Assembly: GCA_947258705.1 (NCBI GenBank)
Contig: CAMYJA010000004.1
Span: 81,079-145,078 of the forward strand
Origin: an uncultured Hyphomicrobiaceae bacterium
GTDB lineage: Bacteria > Pseudomonadota > Alphaproteobacteria > Rhizobiales > CAMYJA01
Reading direction: 5' to 3'
Length of the DNA stretch: 64,000 nucleotides
The notes under the pieces were generated by a model. It ran no database searches, was not told where the DNA came from, and worked only from the letters and a program-made list of their open reading frames with translations. Each line of letters opens with the position of its first letter. Position 1 is the stretch's first letter. A program made the position numbers and the translations under genes. Below are positions 54,536 to 64,000 of this stretch, piece by piece.

Positions 54536-57500
54536 TCATTCGGTGGGGTACCCCAGACCGCCGCCGGTCGGGGTTTTAATGATGATGGCGTCGCCTGCCT
54601 CAAGACGCGTCTGATCGGATGATTTGAGTTTCTCAAGCGTACCGTCTTTGCGCCGGACGGTATTTTCCCCGCGCTCGCCGTCTTCGCCGCCATCGAGACC
54701 GGGTGGGGCGATGGTTCGGTAGCCGGACAATATTGCGCATTCCATATCCTCGAGAAAGCGAATGGCGCGGAGCGTGCCGTCGCCCGCACAGTATTTTCCC
54801 TTGCCGCCCGAGCCCCTGCGGATTTCGAACCGTTCAAGGAGGACCGGATAGCGAAGTTCCAGAATTTCGGGATCGGTGAGGCGCGAATTGGTCATATGGG
54901 TGTGCACGGCATGGGCGCCGTCAAAGCCCGATCCGTCCGGATTTCTGCCCGCGGGGGCGCCGGAACAGATGGTTTCGTAATATTGATATTTGTCGTTGCC
55001 GAATGTGAGATTGTTCATCGTGCCCTGCGAGGTGCCGAGGGCATTGAGGCTCGCGAACAGGCAATTGGTGACAATTTGGCTGGTTTCGACATTTCCGGCG
55101 ACGACCGCAGTGGGGTATTCGGGCGCGAGCATCGAGCCCTCGGGGATGATGATCCGGATGGGCTTCAGGCAGCCCGCATTCATGGGGATCATGTCGTCGA
55201 CCATTGCGCGGAAGACATAAAGTATAGCGGCGCGGGTGACGGGTTCGGGGGCGTTGAAATTGTCGGGCTGCTCGGGACTGGTGCCGGTGAAGTCGACGAT
55301 GGCCGACCGGGTGTCGCGGTCGACACGAATGCGCGTCCTGATTGCCGTTCCCTGGTCCATGGGCATTTCGAATTCGCAATCGGTCAGTGTGCCGATAAGG
55401 CGGCGCACGCTCTCTTCCGCATTGTCCTGGACATGGGACATATAGGCCTCGACCGTGTCCCGGCCGAAATGCGCAACCATGTTTTTCAACTCCCGGGCTC
55501 CGCGCTCATTGGCCGCAATCTGCGCCTTGAGGTCGGCGATGTTCTGCTTTGGATTGCGGGCCGGGTAACGCGCGTCTGTGAGGAGCGACCGGCATTCCTC
55601 CTCCCGGAACCGGCCGTTTTCGACCAGTTTGAAATTGTCGATATAAACGCCCTCCTCCTCGATATTCGTGGCGATGGGGCTCATGGAGCCCGGCGTGATG
55701 CCGCCGATATCGGCATGGTGGCCGCGGCTGGCCACGTAGAACAGAACGGTATCGTCCTTCTGGTCGAACACAGGCGAGATGACGGTGATGTCGGGTAAAT
55801 GCGTGCCGCCATTATATGGCGCGTTGAGCATGAAAACATCGCCGGGTTTGATGTTGCCCATATTTTCCCGGATTGCCGTTTCGACGGAGCGGTCCATGGA
55901 ACCGAGATGGACGGGCATGTGGGGGGCGTTGGCGACGAGGGCAGCCGTGCGGTCAAATATGGCGCAGGAGAAATCGAGGCGTTCCTTGATGTTGACGGAC
56001 TGGGCCGTGTTCTGAAGTGCTGTACCCATCTGCTCCGCGATCGACATGAAGAGATTGTTGAAAACCTCGAGGAGAACCGGATCGGCACGGGTGCCAATAG
56101 CGCGGACGCGCTCCTTGGGTTTGCTCCGGCTTAACAGGAGATGATCCAGCGGTGTGATCCGGGCCTGCCAATCGGGTTCGACGACGATCGTCTGATTGGG
56201 CTCGATGATGATGGCCGGTCCTTCTATGTGATGACCGGGGGAGAGGTCGCCGCGCATGTAAAGCCCCGCATCGCGCCAGGACCCATCGGTGAAGAACCTG
56301 GTTGTTTCACTCCGGACGGGACCTGATGAAGGCGCGTTGCCGGCCGGTGTTTCGATATGGGGCGTGGTGCTGCCGAAGGTTTCGACCTCGAGCATGGCGA
56401 CATGGATGTCCTTGTCCTCAGAGATAAAGCCAAAGCGCTTTTTGTGTTCGGTTTCGAATTCCTCGCGCATCGCGATATGCGACTTGTCCTCGATGGGCAA
56501 GGTGGCCTCGGTGCCTTCATATTTGAGATGGACGATGACTTTTGTCGTGGTGTCGGCAGGATCGATGCCCTGCTGCGCGAGTTCGTGGCGATTTTCGCTG
56601 GCGAAGCTGCTCGTGTGCGACCCGATGAGGTCCACGGCATCGATATCGAGAGGGGCCTCGATGCTGGTTTGCCGCGTTGCCCGGATATCGGCCAGGCCCA
56701 TGCCATAGGCCGACAACAGTCCCGAATAGGGGTGGATCAGTATCGTCGTTACGCCCAGAGCGTCGGCGACGAGGCAGGCATGCTGTCCGCTGGCTCCGCC
56801 AAAGGCGTTTATGGCGTATTCGGTAACGTCATAGCCGCGCTCGACTGAGATTTTCTTGATGGCGTTGGCCATGTTGGCGACTGCGATCTGCAAAAAGCCG
56901 TCGGCGATCTCGGCAGCCGTCCGCCCGTCTCCTGTTTTTTCCGCCAGTGCCTGAAATTCCAGTCTCACCGATTCCGCATCGAGCGGGTCGCTCTGTCCTG
57001 GGCCGAAAATTCTGGGGAAATAGCCGGCGTTGAGCTTGCCGACCATGACATTGGCGTCCGTCACTGTGAGGGGGCCGCCATTGCCGTAGCAATTGGGGCC
57101 CGGGTCGGCGCCCGCGGAGGCCGGACCGACGCGGAAGCGGTCTTTGTCGAAGAACAGGACCGATCCGCCGCCCGCCGCAATCGTGTGGATTTTCAACATG
57201 GGCGCGCGCATGCGCACACCGGCGACTTCCGTCTCGAAGGACCGTTCCAGGTCGCCGGCGTAATGGCAGACATCGGTTGAGGTGCCGCCCATATCGAAGC
57301 CGATGATCTTGTCGAAGCCCGCGCGTTTTGCGGAGATTGCCGCGCCTACGACACCGCCGGCGGGGCCGGAAAGAATGGCATCGCGACCGCGGAAAAGATC
57401 GGCGCTGGTCAGGCCGCCGGAACTCGCCATGAACATCAGATTCGGGATGCCCGTATTTGTTTTTACGGGTTCTGACGGCGTGATTTCATCGCGCACAATG

Positions 57501-58177
57501 TCGATATAGGCGGCGAGCACGGGGGACAGATAGGCGTCGACCACGCTGGTGTCGCCGCGCCCGACAAGCTTTATGAGCGGGCTGACCTTATGGCTTGGAG
57601 AGATCTGCGTAAAACCGATCTCGCGGCAAAGCTCGGCGGCGGCGCGTTCGTGGACGGGATAGGCATAGGCGTGCATGAAGACGATGGCGACAGATCTGAA
57701 ACCGGCCTTGCAAGCTGCCTCAAGGCCGGGTCTGATATCGTCGGGATTGAATTTATTTTCGACCGTTCCGTCGGCGCGGATGCGCTCGGGCACCTCGATC
57801 GTCCGCGCATAGAGGAGATCGGGCTTCCGGATGTCGCGCGCGAAAATTTCAGGCCGTGCCTGATAGCCGATCTCGAGGGCATCGCGAAATCCCTCGGTGA
57901 TCAGCAGGAGCGTCGGCTCACCCTGGCGTTCAAGCAATGCGTTGGTGGCGATGGTGGTTCCCATCTTCACGGTACGGATGAGCTGACCGGGAATATCGGC
58001 CTTGTCCGGCAATTGCAGGCATCGCCGAATGCCCTCCGTCGCTGCATCGCGATAATGCCCGGGATTGGAGGAAAGGAGCTTTCTGGCGCTCAGCGAACCG
58101 TCAGGCGCGCGGCCGATGACATCGGTAAAAGTGCCGCCGCGGTCAATCCAGAATTCCCATTTGCCTTGCGCGTTCAT
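54536..58177 (-). CDS. 5-Oxoprolinase (fused HyuA-HyuB)
   Basis: A protein of about 1213 residues that opens 5-oxoproline to glutamate with ATP. The HyuA half (about 1-690) begins [21 protein letters not shown], and contains [24 protein letters not shown] and [14 protein letters not shown]. The HyuB half (about 710-1210) has [47 protein letters not shown], and GGLGYPTE at the end. Length fits single-chain OplAH, not the split PxpABC. The ATG at 58177 gives a short conserved N-terminus; TTG 58195 and ATG 58183 are alternatives. Together with ggt elsewhere in the window it could belong to glutathione turnover, but the two genes are not linked. Confidence 0.93.
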   Translation of the reverse strand: MNAQGKWEFWIDRGGTFTDVIGRAPDGSLSARKLLSSNPGHYRDAATEGIRRCLQLPDKADIPGQLIRTVKMGTTIATNALLERQGEPTLLLITEGFRDALEIGYQARPEIFARDIRKPDLLYARTIEVPERIRADGTVENKFNPDDIRPGLEAACKAGFRSVAIVFMHAYAYPVHERAAAELCREIGFTQISPSHKVSPLIKLVGRGDTSVVDAYLSPVLAAYIDIVRDEITPSEPVKTNTGIPNLMFMASSGGLTSADLFRGRDAILSGPAGGVVGAAISAKRAGFDKIIGFDMGGTSTDVCHYAGDLERSFETEVAGVRMRAPMLKIHTIAAGGGSVLFFDKDRFRVGPASAGADPGPNCYGNGGPLTVTDANVMVGKLNAGYFPRIFGPGQSDPLDAESVRLEFQALAEKTGDGRTAAEIADGFLQIAVANMANAIKKISVERGYDVTEYAINAFGGASGQHACLVADALGVTTILIHPYSGLLSAYGMGLADIRATRQTSIEAPLDIDAVDLIGSHTSSFASENRHELAQQGIDPADTTTKVIVHLKYEGTEATLPIEDKSHIAMREEFETEHKKRFGFISEDKDIHVAMLEVETFGSTTPHIETPAGNAPSSGPVRSETTRFFTDGSWRDAGLYMRGDLSPGHHIEGPAIIIEPNQTIVVEPDWQARITPLDHLLLSRSKPKERVRAIGTRADPVLLEVFNNLFMSIAEQMGTALQNTAQSVNIKERLDFSCAIFDRTAALVANAPHMPVHLGSMDRSVETAIRENMGNIKPGDVFMLNAPYNGGTHLPDITVISPVFDQKDDTVLFYVASRGHHADIGGITPGSMSPIATNIEEEGVYIDNFKLVENGRFREEECRSLLTDARYPARNPKQNIADLKAQIAANERGARELKNMVAHFGRDTVEAYMSHVQDNAEESVRRLIGTLTDCEFEMPMDQGTAIRTRIRVDRDTRSAIVDFTGTSPEQPDNFNAPEPVTRAAILYVFRAMVDDMIPMNAGCLKPIRIIIPEGSMLAPEYPTAVVAGNVETSQIVTNCLFASLNALGTSQGTMNNLTFGNDKYQYYETICSGAPAGRNPDGSGFDGAHAVHTHMTNSRLTDPEILELRYPVLLERFEIRRGSGGKGKYCAGDGTLRAIRFLEDMECAILSGYRTIAPPGLDGGEDGERGENTVRRKDGTLEKLKSSDQTRLEAGDAIIIKTPTGGGLGYPTE

Positions 58178-58238
58178 AAGCATGGGGTGTGGCAAAGTTG
58201 AGGGTATTGGTCAATCGGATCGTTGCGCCGAAAAATAT

Positions 58239-58266
58239 AAAAACGCCCGGATGATTGTCCGGGCGC
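58239..58266 (-). terminator. Intrinsic terminator of the DUF2147 gene
   Basis: Minus strand: CGCCCGGA, loop CAATCA, TCCGGGCG, then TTTTT. It begins about 37 bp past the stop of the DUF2147 gene and precedes the 5-oxoprolinase start. Confidence 0.92.
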
Positions 58267-58302
58267 TCAAGTTTTCGAGGGGTGAGTTGGTATTTATCGC
58301 GC

Positions 58303-58680
58303 TTAGCGTTTCGACCAGTGCTCGGTTTTACAAATGAGGCCACCGAGTGCGCAACCCTGGAGCTTGAGGGTGCTGGCGCTGTTCAGCGTAACGTAACCGG
58401 AATAGGTCTTGCCATCATCAAGATTCTTGATGTTGCCTTTCCATTTGTTTGCTGAGGTTTTTTTAGCGCCGCACATAATGGTTTTTCCGACCTTTGCAGG
58501 CGTTTTGGACTTGACGACTTTCATGCCCAGGCCACCACTGCAATTGAAGACCTTGACGACTCCGCCGGTTTTAGGACGGAACCAGTTTCCATTCGGGCTT
58601 GCTGCATAGGCGAACTGGCTCATCAAAACGGTGACCGTAAGCGCCGCTGCGGCGATCAGTAGTGATTGGAAAAGTTTCAT
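58303..58680 (-). CDS. Small exported DUF2147-type protein
   Basis: A 125-residue secreted protein: signal peptide MKLFQSLLIAAAALTVTVLMSQFAYA, then a compact beta-rich domain with the DUF2147 pattern (GNWFRPKTGGVVKVFNCSGGLGMKVV at the start, KWKGNIKNLDDGKTYSGYVTLNSASTLKLQGCALGGLICKTEHW at the end). Four Cys are present. The family is widespread in the bacterial periplasm with no settled function. Start at 58680 (AGGGAG about 10 bp upstream) is better spaced than the ATG at 58689. A terminator follows at 58239-58266. Confidence 0.88.
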   Translation of the reverse strand: MKLFQSLLIAAAALTVTVLMSQFAYAASPNGNWFRPKTGGVVKVFNCSGGLGMKVVKSKTPAKVGKTIMCGAKKTSANKWKGNIKNLDDGKTYSGYVTLNSASTLKLQGCALGGLICKTEHWSKR

Positions 58681-58870
58681 TTGACGCATACTCCCTAATG
58701 AACGAGGCCCGCTTTGACCCCAATAAATATCAGTTGCAGCGACAAGACTAATGGTAATTAACGTTAAGGGAAAGGAGAAAATCGAATTTGCCGGAATTTG
58801 ACGAGTATGCACGGGCGAATATGAACAACATTTAATATATTTCACCCGTAAAACTGCGTATGCTCCGGCC

Positions 58871-59626
58871 ATGTTTTTTACGGGAAAACTCATTGGTGGC
58901 GCCCTTGGCGGCATCATCGGCTGGTTTTTGGGGATGGTCATTGGTCAGCCCGTGGTGGCGTCTGTTGCCGCGGGACTTTTCGGGATCGGCACGGGACATT
59001 TTTTTTTCGACCGCAGGAGTAAAGCCGGTTCGTCGCGCAAAAGGGAAATTTTTACCGCCGGTGTCATCGCCCTCGGCGCCAAACTGGCGAAAGCCGACGG
59101 TGTGGTAACGCCCGATGAGGTCGAGGCCTTTCGCGAGGTTTTCAAATCCGCGCCCAGGGACATGAAATATGTCGCCCGGGTGTTCAATCTCGCCAAACAG
59201 GACGTTGCCGGGTTCGAGACCTATGCCGACCAGATTGCCGAGGCTTTCAAGGACGACAGGGACCTGATGCAGGATTTGATCGACGGCCTGTTTCATATCG
59301 CTGCCGCGGACGGTGTCATTCATCCCGCGGAGGAGGAGTTCCTGCGCTCCGTAGCCCAAAGGTTCGGCTTCACGGAAAGCGAGTTCAGATATATTTTCGC
59401 GCGGCACGTGCCGAGTGACAAGCGCAGCCCATACGATGTGCTGGAAGTGACACCGGAGATCAGCGACGCGGAGCTGAAAAGACATTACCGCAAACTTGTG
59501 GTCGACAATCATCCGGACCGGCTGATCGCGCGTGGCGTGCCGCAGGAATTTATCGAGATTGCGACGGAAAAGCTGGCGGCGATCAATGAGGCTTATAGCG
59601 AAATTACCGAGGAGCGCGGCCTTTGA
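58871..59626 (+). CDS. djlA: DjlA-type co-chaperone (TerB plus J domain)
   Basis: A 251-residue membrane-anchored DnaK co-chaperone. The N-terminal glycine-rich hydrophobic stretch (LIGGALGGIIGWFLGMVIGQPVVASVAAGLFGIG, residues 7-41) anchors it. A TerB-like helical domain spans about 60-165 (two ADGVVTP/ADGVIHP acidic motifs). The C-terminal J domain (about 187-250) has YDVLEVTPEISDAELKRHYRKLVVDNHPDR with the HPD motif. It overlaps the next gene by 4 bp, a linkage typical of alphaproteobacteria. Confidence 0.93.
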   Translation: MFFTGKLIGGALGGIIGWFLGMVIGQPVVASVAAGLFGIGTGHFFFDRRSKAGSSRKREIFTAGVIALGAKLAKADGVVTPDEVEAFREVFKSAPRDMKYVARVFNLAKQDVAGFETYADQIAEAFKDDRDLMQDLIDGLFHIAAADGVIHPAEEEFLRSVAQRFGFTESEFRYIFARHVPSDKRSPYDVLEVTPEISDAELKRHYRKLVVDNHPDRLIARGVPQEFIEIATEKLAAINEAYSEITEERGL

Positions 59627-60390
59627 GTTTCGAGCCCGACAGCAGCCATGCAGGCTCGTTCGTGCCATCACCGAATTTCGGTCCGCGCCGCGGGGTGTCG
59701 GTCCCGGATATGATTATCCTTCATTACACCGGAATGGAAACCGCCGCCGCGGCAATTGACTGGCTGGCCAGACCGGAGTCCTCGGTTTCCGCTCATTATG
59801 TGATCGACGAAGCCGGCCAGATTACACAGATGGTGGCCGAGGAAAGCCGGGCGTGGCATGCGGGTGTTTCCTACTGGGCGGGAGAAGAAGACATCAATTC
59901 TTGCTCCGTCGGCATTGAAATACAAAATCCGGGTCTGGAATTGGGCTATCCGGATTATCCTTCAGAGCAAATCGCCGCCGTGATCGCGCTGTGCAGCGAT
60001 ATTTGCGGGCGGTTCGATATAGAACCGCAAAGGGTGCTGGCGCATTCGGATGTGTCGCCGGACCGCAAGCCCGATCCGGGCGAGAAGTTTCCCTGGGACG
60101 AGCTCTATCGGAACGGAGTGGGTTTCTGGGTTGAGCCGGCGCCGATCGGATCCGGCGATGAATTTGGGCCGGCGGATGAAGGCGCGCACGTAAGGGCATT
60201 TCAGAAAAGCTTCGCTCATCTCGGTTACAGGATTGACGCAAGCGGGAGATATTGTCCCCAGACCGAACATGTTGTGAGGGCGTTTCAACGTCATTGGCGA
60301 CCGGCCCGGGTCGATGGGCAGGCCGACCGCTCGACGATCAACACGCTTGAGGCCCTTATTGAAATGCAGCCCAAGCCATCGCAACTTTAA
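59623..60390 (+). CDS. N-acetylmuramoyl-L-alanine amidase with peptidoglycan-binding domain
   Basis: A 255-residue AmiD-like zinc amidase cutting peptidoglycan stem peptides. The amidase_2 domain has MIILHYTGMETAAAAIDWL, SAHYVIDEAGQITQMV, SCSVGIEIQNPG and VLAHSDVSPDRKPDPG, supplying the zinc-binding His residues. A PG_binding_1 domain covers about residues 183-248 (VRAFQKSFAHLGYRI, VVRAFQRHWRPARVDGQAD). No signal peptide is visible, so it may act on cytosolic muropeptides in recycling. The TTG start overlaps the djlA stop by 4 bp, implying coupled translation. Confidence 0.92.
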   Translation: MSFEPDSSHAGSFVPSPNFGPRRGVSVPDMIILHYTGMETAAAAIDWLARPESSVSAHYVIDEAGQITQMVAEESRAWHAGVSYWAGEEDINSCSVGIEIQNPGLELGYPDYPSEQIAAVIALCSDICGRFDIEPQRVLAHSDVSPDRKPDPGEKFPWDELYRNGVGFWVEPAPIGSGDEFGPADEGAHVRAFQKSFAHLGYRIDASGRYCPQTEHVVRAFQRHWRPARVDGQADRSTINTLEALIEMQPKPSQL

Positions 60391-60406
60391 ATTCGGTGGT
60401 TCCCTC

Positions 60407-60437
60407 TTGACGGGGCTCGTTTCTCATCCTTTATGAT
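60407..60437 (+). promoter_or_regulatory. Promoter of rnpB
   Basis: TTGACG (60407-60412) and TATGAT (60432-60437) are separated by 19 bp. The predicted transcription start seven bases later is exactly the first base of the RNase P RNA P1 helix (60444). The long spacer is slightly unusual. Confidence 0.6.
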
Positions 60438-60443
60438 ATGCAT

Positions 60444-60869
<426 letters not shown>

Positions 60870-61007
60870 AATTTTAGTTTTTGCTCAACTGTATACCGCC
60901 GTTTCCCGGCAATGCGGTTTCCGGCCGATGGGCGGGATCTGCCTCTCGGCCGAGCGCGTTTTCTCAACGCATTGTCCCAACGCGTTATGCCAATTTGCAT
61001 GTCGAGA

Positions 61008-61886
61008 TCATTCTTCCACTGTGCGCAGGACGCTCGACATCGGTCGCCCGCCCGCCGAAGCGCTGAGGCCGGAAACCTTTTTCTTTGCAATGGCGTCATA
61101 TTCGGGCAGCGTTTCGACCGGGGTTTTCGATCTGAGATGAACGATCTTGTAGCCGCCTGCCTGCAGCCGCGTGAGAATGGCCGGCAAAGTCCTGGCCGTA
61201 TTTTTGTTGATGTCGTGCAGGAGCATAATGCCTTTTTTATCGGTCTTGAGCTTGCGCATGATCCGGGACAAAAGTTTTTTCGATGAGCGGATCTTGAAAT
61301 CGAAAGAGTCAAAATCGGTGGAAAAGACGGCGATGTTCCGCGTGCCCAGATAGGAGATCGTTTCCTTGCTGTCTTGCAGATAGGGATATCTGAAAAAAGG
61401 CGCCCCCGGTTTGCCGAGCGCAATTTTTACGGAGCTGAAACCTTCCTCGATCTCGTCAACGGCTTTCTTTTTGGATTTCTTTGCGATGTTCGGGTGGGTG
61501 ACCGTATGGCTGCCGATGGTATGCCCCCCCTTGGCAATCTCGCGGAGGACCTCGGGGTATCCGGCTGCGAGTTTTCCGACCGGAAAAAATGTCGCTTTGG
61601 TGCAGTGTTTGGCAAGCGCGGCCAGGATCTTGCGGGTCGGTCCGGGCAGAGGGCCGTCGTCAAAGGTGAGGACGACCTCGCCGGGCTTGAGAAAATCATA
61701 GGCCTTGTAGTGCTGGAAACCAAAACCCGGGCCACCTGTGGTATCGATTTCCACGGTGCGCGATACGCCGAGAGCATTCTTGTTGCCCGGACAATCTTTG
61801 GTTTTGGCGGCACCATGGCCCGTCAGGCCGAGTAAAAGCATCAAGGCCAGGATCGTTTTGCCCAGGTATTTTATCATAGTCACCAT
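61008..61886 (-). CDS. Exported polysaccharide deacetylase
   Basis: A NodB-fold enzyme of about 292 residues removing acetyl or similar groups from cell-surface glycans. It has a signal peptide (MVTMIKYLGKTILALMLLLGLTGHGAA), then motif 1 LTFDDGPLPGPTRKIL, motif 2 GSHTVTHPNI (zinc His pair), motif 3 FFRYPYL and a later LLHDIN. The substrate is unknown. The start at 61886 has AAGGAG 8 bp upstream; an upstream in-frame ATG would place Arg-rich residues ahead of the signal peptide. It converges with rnpB. Confidence 0.92.
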   Translation of the reverse strand: MVTMIKYLGKTILALMLLLGLTGHGAAKTKDCPGNKNALGVSRTVEIDTTGGPGFGFQHYKAYDFLKPGEVVLTFDDGPLPGPTRKILAALAKHCTKATFFPVGKLAAGYPEVLREIAKGGHTIGSHTVTHPNIAKKSKKKAVDEIEEGFSSVKIALGKPGAPFFRYPYLQDSKETISYLGTRNIAVFSTDFDSFDFKIRSSKKLLSRIMRKLKTDKKGIMLLHDINKNTARTLPAILTRLQAGGYKIVHLRSKTPVETLPEYDAIAKKKVSGLSASAGGRPMSSVLRTVEE

Positions 61887-62089
61887 CGGTAATCTCCTTC
61901 GGGGCGGCATCTCGCGCTACGAGCGCCGCAAATCATTCTTTGCGACATCATGTCTTGAACTCGCGAGGCGATGCAAGCCTGAAATCCTTTTTCCAAAATC
62001 TAATCAAAAAAAGGGGAAAACTTTGGAAAAACAACGGAAACGATCTTTCACAAGATTGACCGGAACGGAGAATCCGACAAGCATCCCGT

Positions 62090-63136
62090 ATGCCGCAAAA
62101 AACAATGATTCTCATACATGGCCGTTCGACCAAGCCCTCGGCCTCGGCGCATAAAAAGCTGATCCGGGCTGCGCTTCTCAACGGTTTGAGGCGTGTCGAC
62201 AATGAGGCCGCCGAGAAAATTGCTTCTGGCGAGATCAATCTTGAATTTGCCTATTATGGCGATCTCAACAACTGGTTGATGCTTGAAGACGATCCCAATA
62301 TTTATTTCGATCTGACCGCTAACAATGACGAGAGATACGGTTTGGCGCCCTGCCTCGCGGCCGGACCGCTGGCGCGGGGTATCGACCGCCTTAAAGCAGT
62401 CGAGGCCCATGACCGGCCCACTTACAAACGTTTTCTGGCGGCTTATAAGGATTATCGATGGATCGATGAGGTTGCGGACGTGGTGAGTGCTGCGGCAGCG
62501 GCGACGGGGCTGAGCGAGCGAGTGATCAAATGGGCCACCGCGGATATGAGCCAATATCTTCTAACGCGTCAGGTCGGTTCGGAGGTACGGCAGAGATTGC
62601 AGACCCATCTCAAGCCAGCGCTCGAAAATAAACAGGATATCTGTCTTGTCAGTCATTCGATGGGGTGCATCGTTTCATATGATGTGATGTGGAAATATTC
62701 GCGCATGAGCGAATACCGGGGATTGCAGCAACCCGACGCCCAAGTGTCGCTCTGGCTGACGCTTGGCTGCCCGCTCGGAGAGCCGGGAGTGCGGGAAAAT
62801 CTTTACGATGCCTCGGAACGGGGCGGCGACCGGTTTCCCAGACATATCATACGCAATTGGGTGAACATGGCGGCCGAGGACGATTTTGTCGCCCATGACG
62901 GCACGATGGAAAACGACTTCAGAGAGATGGTCCAGCTGGAATATCTGGAGAGCATCAGAGACAGTTCGATCTACAATTTCTGGACATCGGACGGAAAGCT
63001 CAATCCGCATAATTTTTACGGCTATCTGGACAATAGCCACGTGGCGCGTGAAATAGCGGGCTGGATCAAGGACGAGCATGAAGCGGGCGCCCGGGACAGC
63101 GAAACGCCGGTCACCGAGCGAATGGCCATTGCCTGA
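62090..63136 (+). CDS. Alpha/beta-hydrolase-like protein of unknown substrate
   Basis: A 348-residue cytosolic protein. It opens MPQKTMILIHGRSTKPSASAHK, with the oxyanion-type LIHG, and has a serine elbow LVSHSMGCIVSYDV (Ser about residue 190). Later segments (NWVNMAAEDDFVAHDGTM, NSHVAREIAGWI) could supply Asp and His. It resembles alpha/beta hydrolases of bacterial lipase/esterase type with an unusually long helical insert (about residues 70-170) between strand and elbow. No neighbour gives a clue to its substrate. Confidence 0.8.
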   Translation: MPQKTMILIHGRSTKPSASAHKKLIRAALLNGLRRVDNEAAEKIASGEINLEFAYYGDLNNWLMLEDDPNIYFDLTANNDERYGLAPCLAAGPLARGIDRLKAVEAHDRPTYKRFLAAYKDYRWIDEVADVVSAAAAATGLSERVIKWATADMSQYLLTRQVGSEVRQRLQTHLKPALENKQDICLVSHSMGCIVSYDVMWKYSRMSEYRGLQQPDAQVSLWLTLGCPLGEPGVRENLYDASERGGDRFPRHIIRNWVNMAAEDDFVAHDGTMENDFREMVQLEYLESIRDSSIYNFWTSDGKLNPHNFYGYLDNSHVAREIAGWIKDEHEAGARDSETPVTERMAIA

Positions 63137-63300
63137 GGCACTTGATTTTTACCGTGGCGCCCGCCTTGCCTATGTTCCACAGGGTGACGGTGGGCATTTC
63201 GACAAATCCCTTTGATTAGCGCTCAAGACCGACTAGAAATAGCTGCGTGGACGGTCATTTGCACCGTTTCGCGGGTTGAGGATATTTTGGGACTGAGAGC

Positions 63301-64000
63301 GTGAGCAGCGGGCGTTTGACAGGGACGAAGAATCTATTCGCACGTTTCGACCGCATTTTTCTTCATATGGCTTTGCTTTTTCGTCGATGCCGACGCATCA
63401 CCGGAATTGCAGAATGCCCTGGGCATTGCGGCGTGGGCCTACATTTTCTTTCTGCTCCTGGGCGAAGACAATTTTGTCCGCATGCAGGTGATCGTCGCGA
63501 TTGCGTTTGCCACGGCGGGTGAGCATTTCGCGTCCGTTTATATGCAGGCATATATATACCGGTTCGACAATGTCCCGGCTTTCGTGCCGCCGGGCCACGG
63601 GGCGGTCTATCTCTCGGCGGTGGCAATGGCGCGGTCGCTGTTTTTCAAGAAACATGCCCGGGAAATACTCGGTTTCGTTCTTGTCGCAGGTGCTGCCTGG
63701 TCGCTATGGGGTGCGTTGTTCGCGGCCCGGAGCGATATGCTCGGGGCGTGGCTCTTTGCGGCATTCGTCGTCTGTGTATTCGTCGGGCGGTCGCCGCTGC
63801 TATATCTGGGCGCTTTTTTCATTACGAGCTGGCTGGAGCTGGTCGGCACGACGCTCGGCAACTGGCACTGGGCGGTGAATGAACCTGTAATCGGCCTGAG
63901 CCAGGGCAATCCGCCGAGCGGTGTTGCCGCCTGGTACTGTCTGGTCGACTGGGTGGCATTGACATGTGCGCCGGCACTGCTTCTTTTGTGGCGGAAACCG
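63301..64000 (+). pseudogene. Membrane protein, apparently frameshifted, cut by the window end
   Basis: The GTG at 63301 begins a frame reading SSGRLTGTKNLFARFDRIF, then drifts into nonsense and stops at 63522. The next frame has no start codon but encodes a clear hydrophobic protein from about 63350 to the end of the window: FIWLCFFVDADASPELQNAL, IAAWAYIFFLLLGEDNFVRM, HFASVYMQAYIYRFDNVPAF, LGFVLVAGAAWSLWGALFAAR, LGAWLFAAFVVCVFVGRSPLLYLGAFFITSWLELVGTTLGNWHWAV. Removing one T from the TTTTT run near 63356-63360 joins the two frames (DRIFFIWLC). So this is either a real broken gene, programmed slippage, or a sequencing error. The family was not recognised. Confidence 0.55.

Overview
The window is chromosomal DNA of an alphaproteobacterium, most likely near the Hyphomicrobiales. 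The pointers are a CpdR-type receiver next to an N-formylglutamate amidohydrolase and HisN, a small heat-shock gene behind a ROSE-like RNA thermometer, the DjlA/amidase pair, an alphaproteobacterial RNase P RNA, and interspersed palindromic repeats of the kind ending in CTCAGGATGAGGG. No phage, plasmid, CRISPR or rRNA/tRNA genes were seen. The species cannot be named from the sequence alone.

Layout. 1-6033 (minus): glutamate synthase gltD (cut by the window edge) and gltB. 6696-11168 (plus): a complete bufferin operon, bufA (DUF2282 Cys-rich precursor), bufB (DUF692/MNIO enzyme), bufC (DUF2063 partner) and bufD (DoxX), with an S9 peptidase 18 bp behind it. 11220-15880: an AT-rich membrane-protein gene that looks foreign, hsp20 with an RpoH-like promoter and ROSE element, a secreted small protein, a lysophospholipase-like hydrolase and hisN. 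16060-19440: repeat-rich DNA surrounding a C-terminally truncated N-formylglutamate amidohydrolase and cpdR. 19518-29721 (all minus): tungsten-type aldehyde ferredoxin oxidoreductase with its ferredoxin subunit, hemH, a membrane protein with a predicted 10-TM metal exporter, thiO-thiS-thiG-thiE, and ggt. 30335-36782: L,D-transpeptidase, a thioredoxin-like protein, a helical-repeat membrane protein and a TRAP transporter (dctPQM). 36898-40470: a fused indolepyruvate ferredoxin oxidoreductase. 40555-46602: a FecR-like/CHASE2 pair, a degenerate receiver-like protein, a DUF1353 lipoprotein and uvrB. 46758-46841: a 27-residue membrane peptide gene with its own terminator. 47328-58680: acuI-like reductase, extensin-like lipoprotein, GDSL autotransporter, a second repeat block, acyl-CoA synthetase, methyltransferase, 5-oxoprolinase and a DUF2147 protein. 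58871-64000: djlA, amidase, rnpB, polysaccharide deacetylase, an alpha/beta hydrolase, and a membrane protein that is apparently frameshifted and runs off the window.

How the genes work together. The most coherent small system is the buf operon: a periplasmic copper-handling RiPP with its iron-dependent modifying enzyme and partners, followed in apparent operon by a cytosolic peptidase. Glutamate and glutathione chemistry recurs across the window (gltBD, ggt, 5-oxoprolinase, formylglutamate hydrolase), but these genes are scattered and are not one operon. Oxygen-sensitive ferredoxin enzymes (AOR, indolepyruvate oxidoreductase) suggest use of aldehydes and amino-acid-derived 2-oxo acids. A mosaic family of interspersed repeats fills most larger intergenic gaps and has replaced the end of at least one gene.
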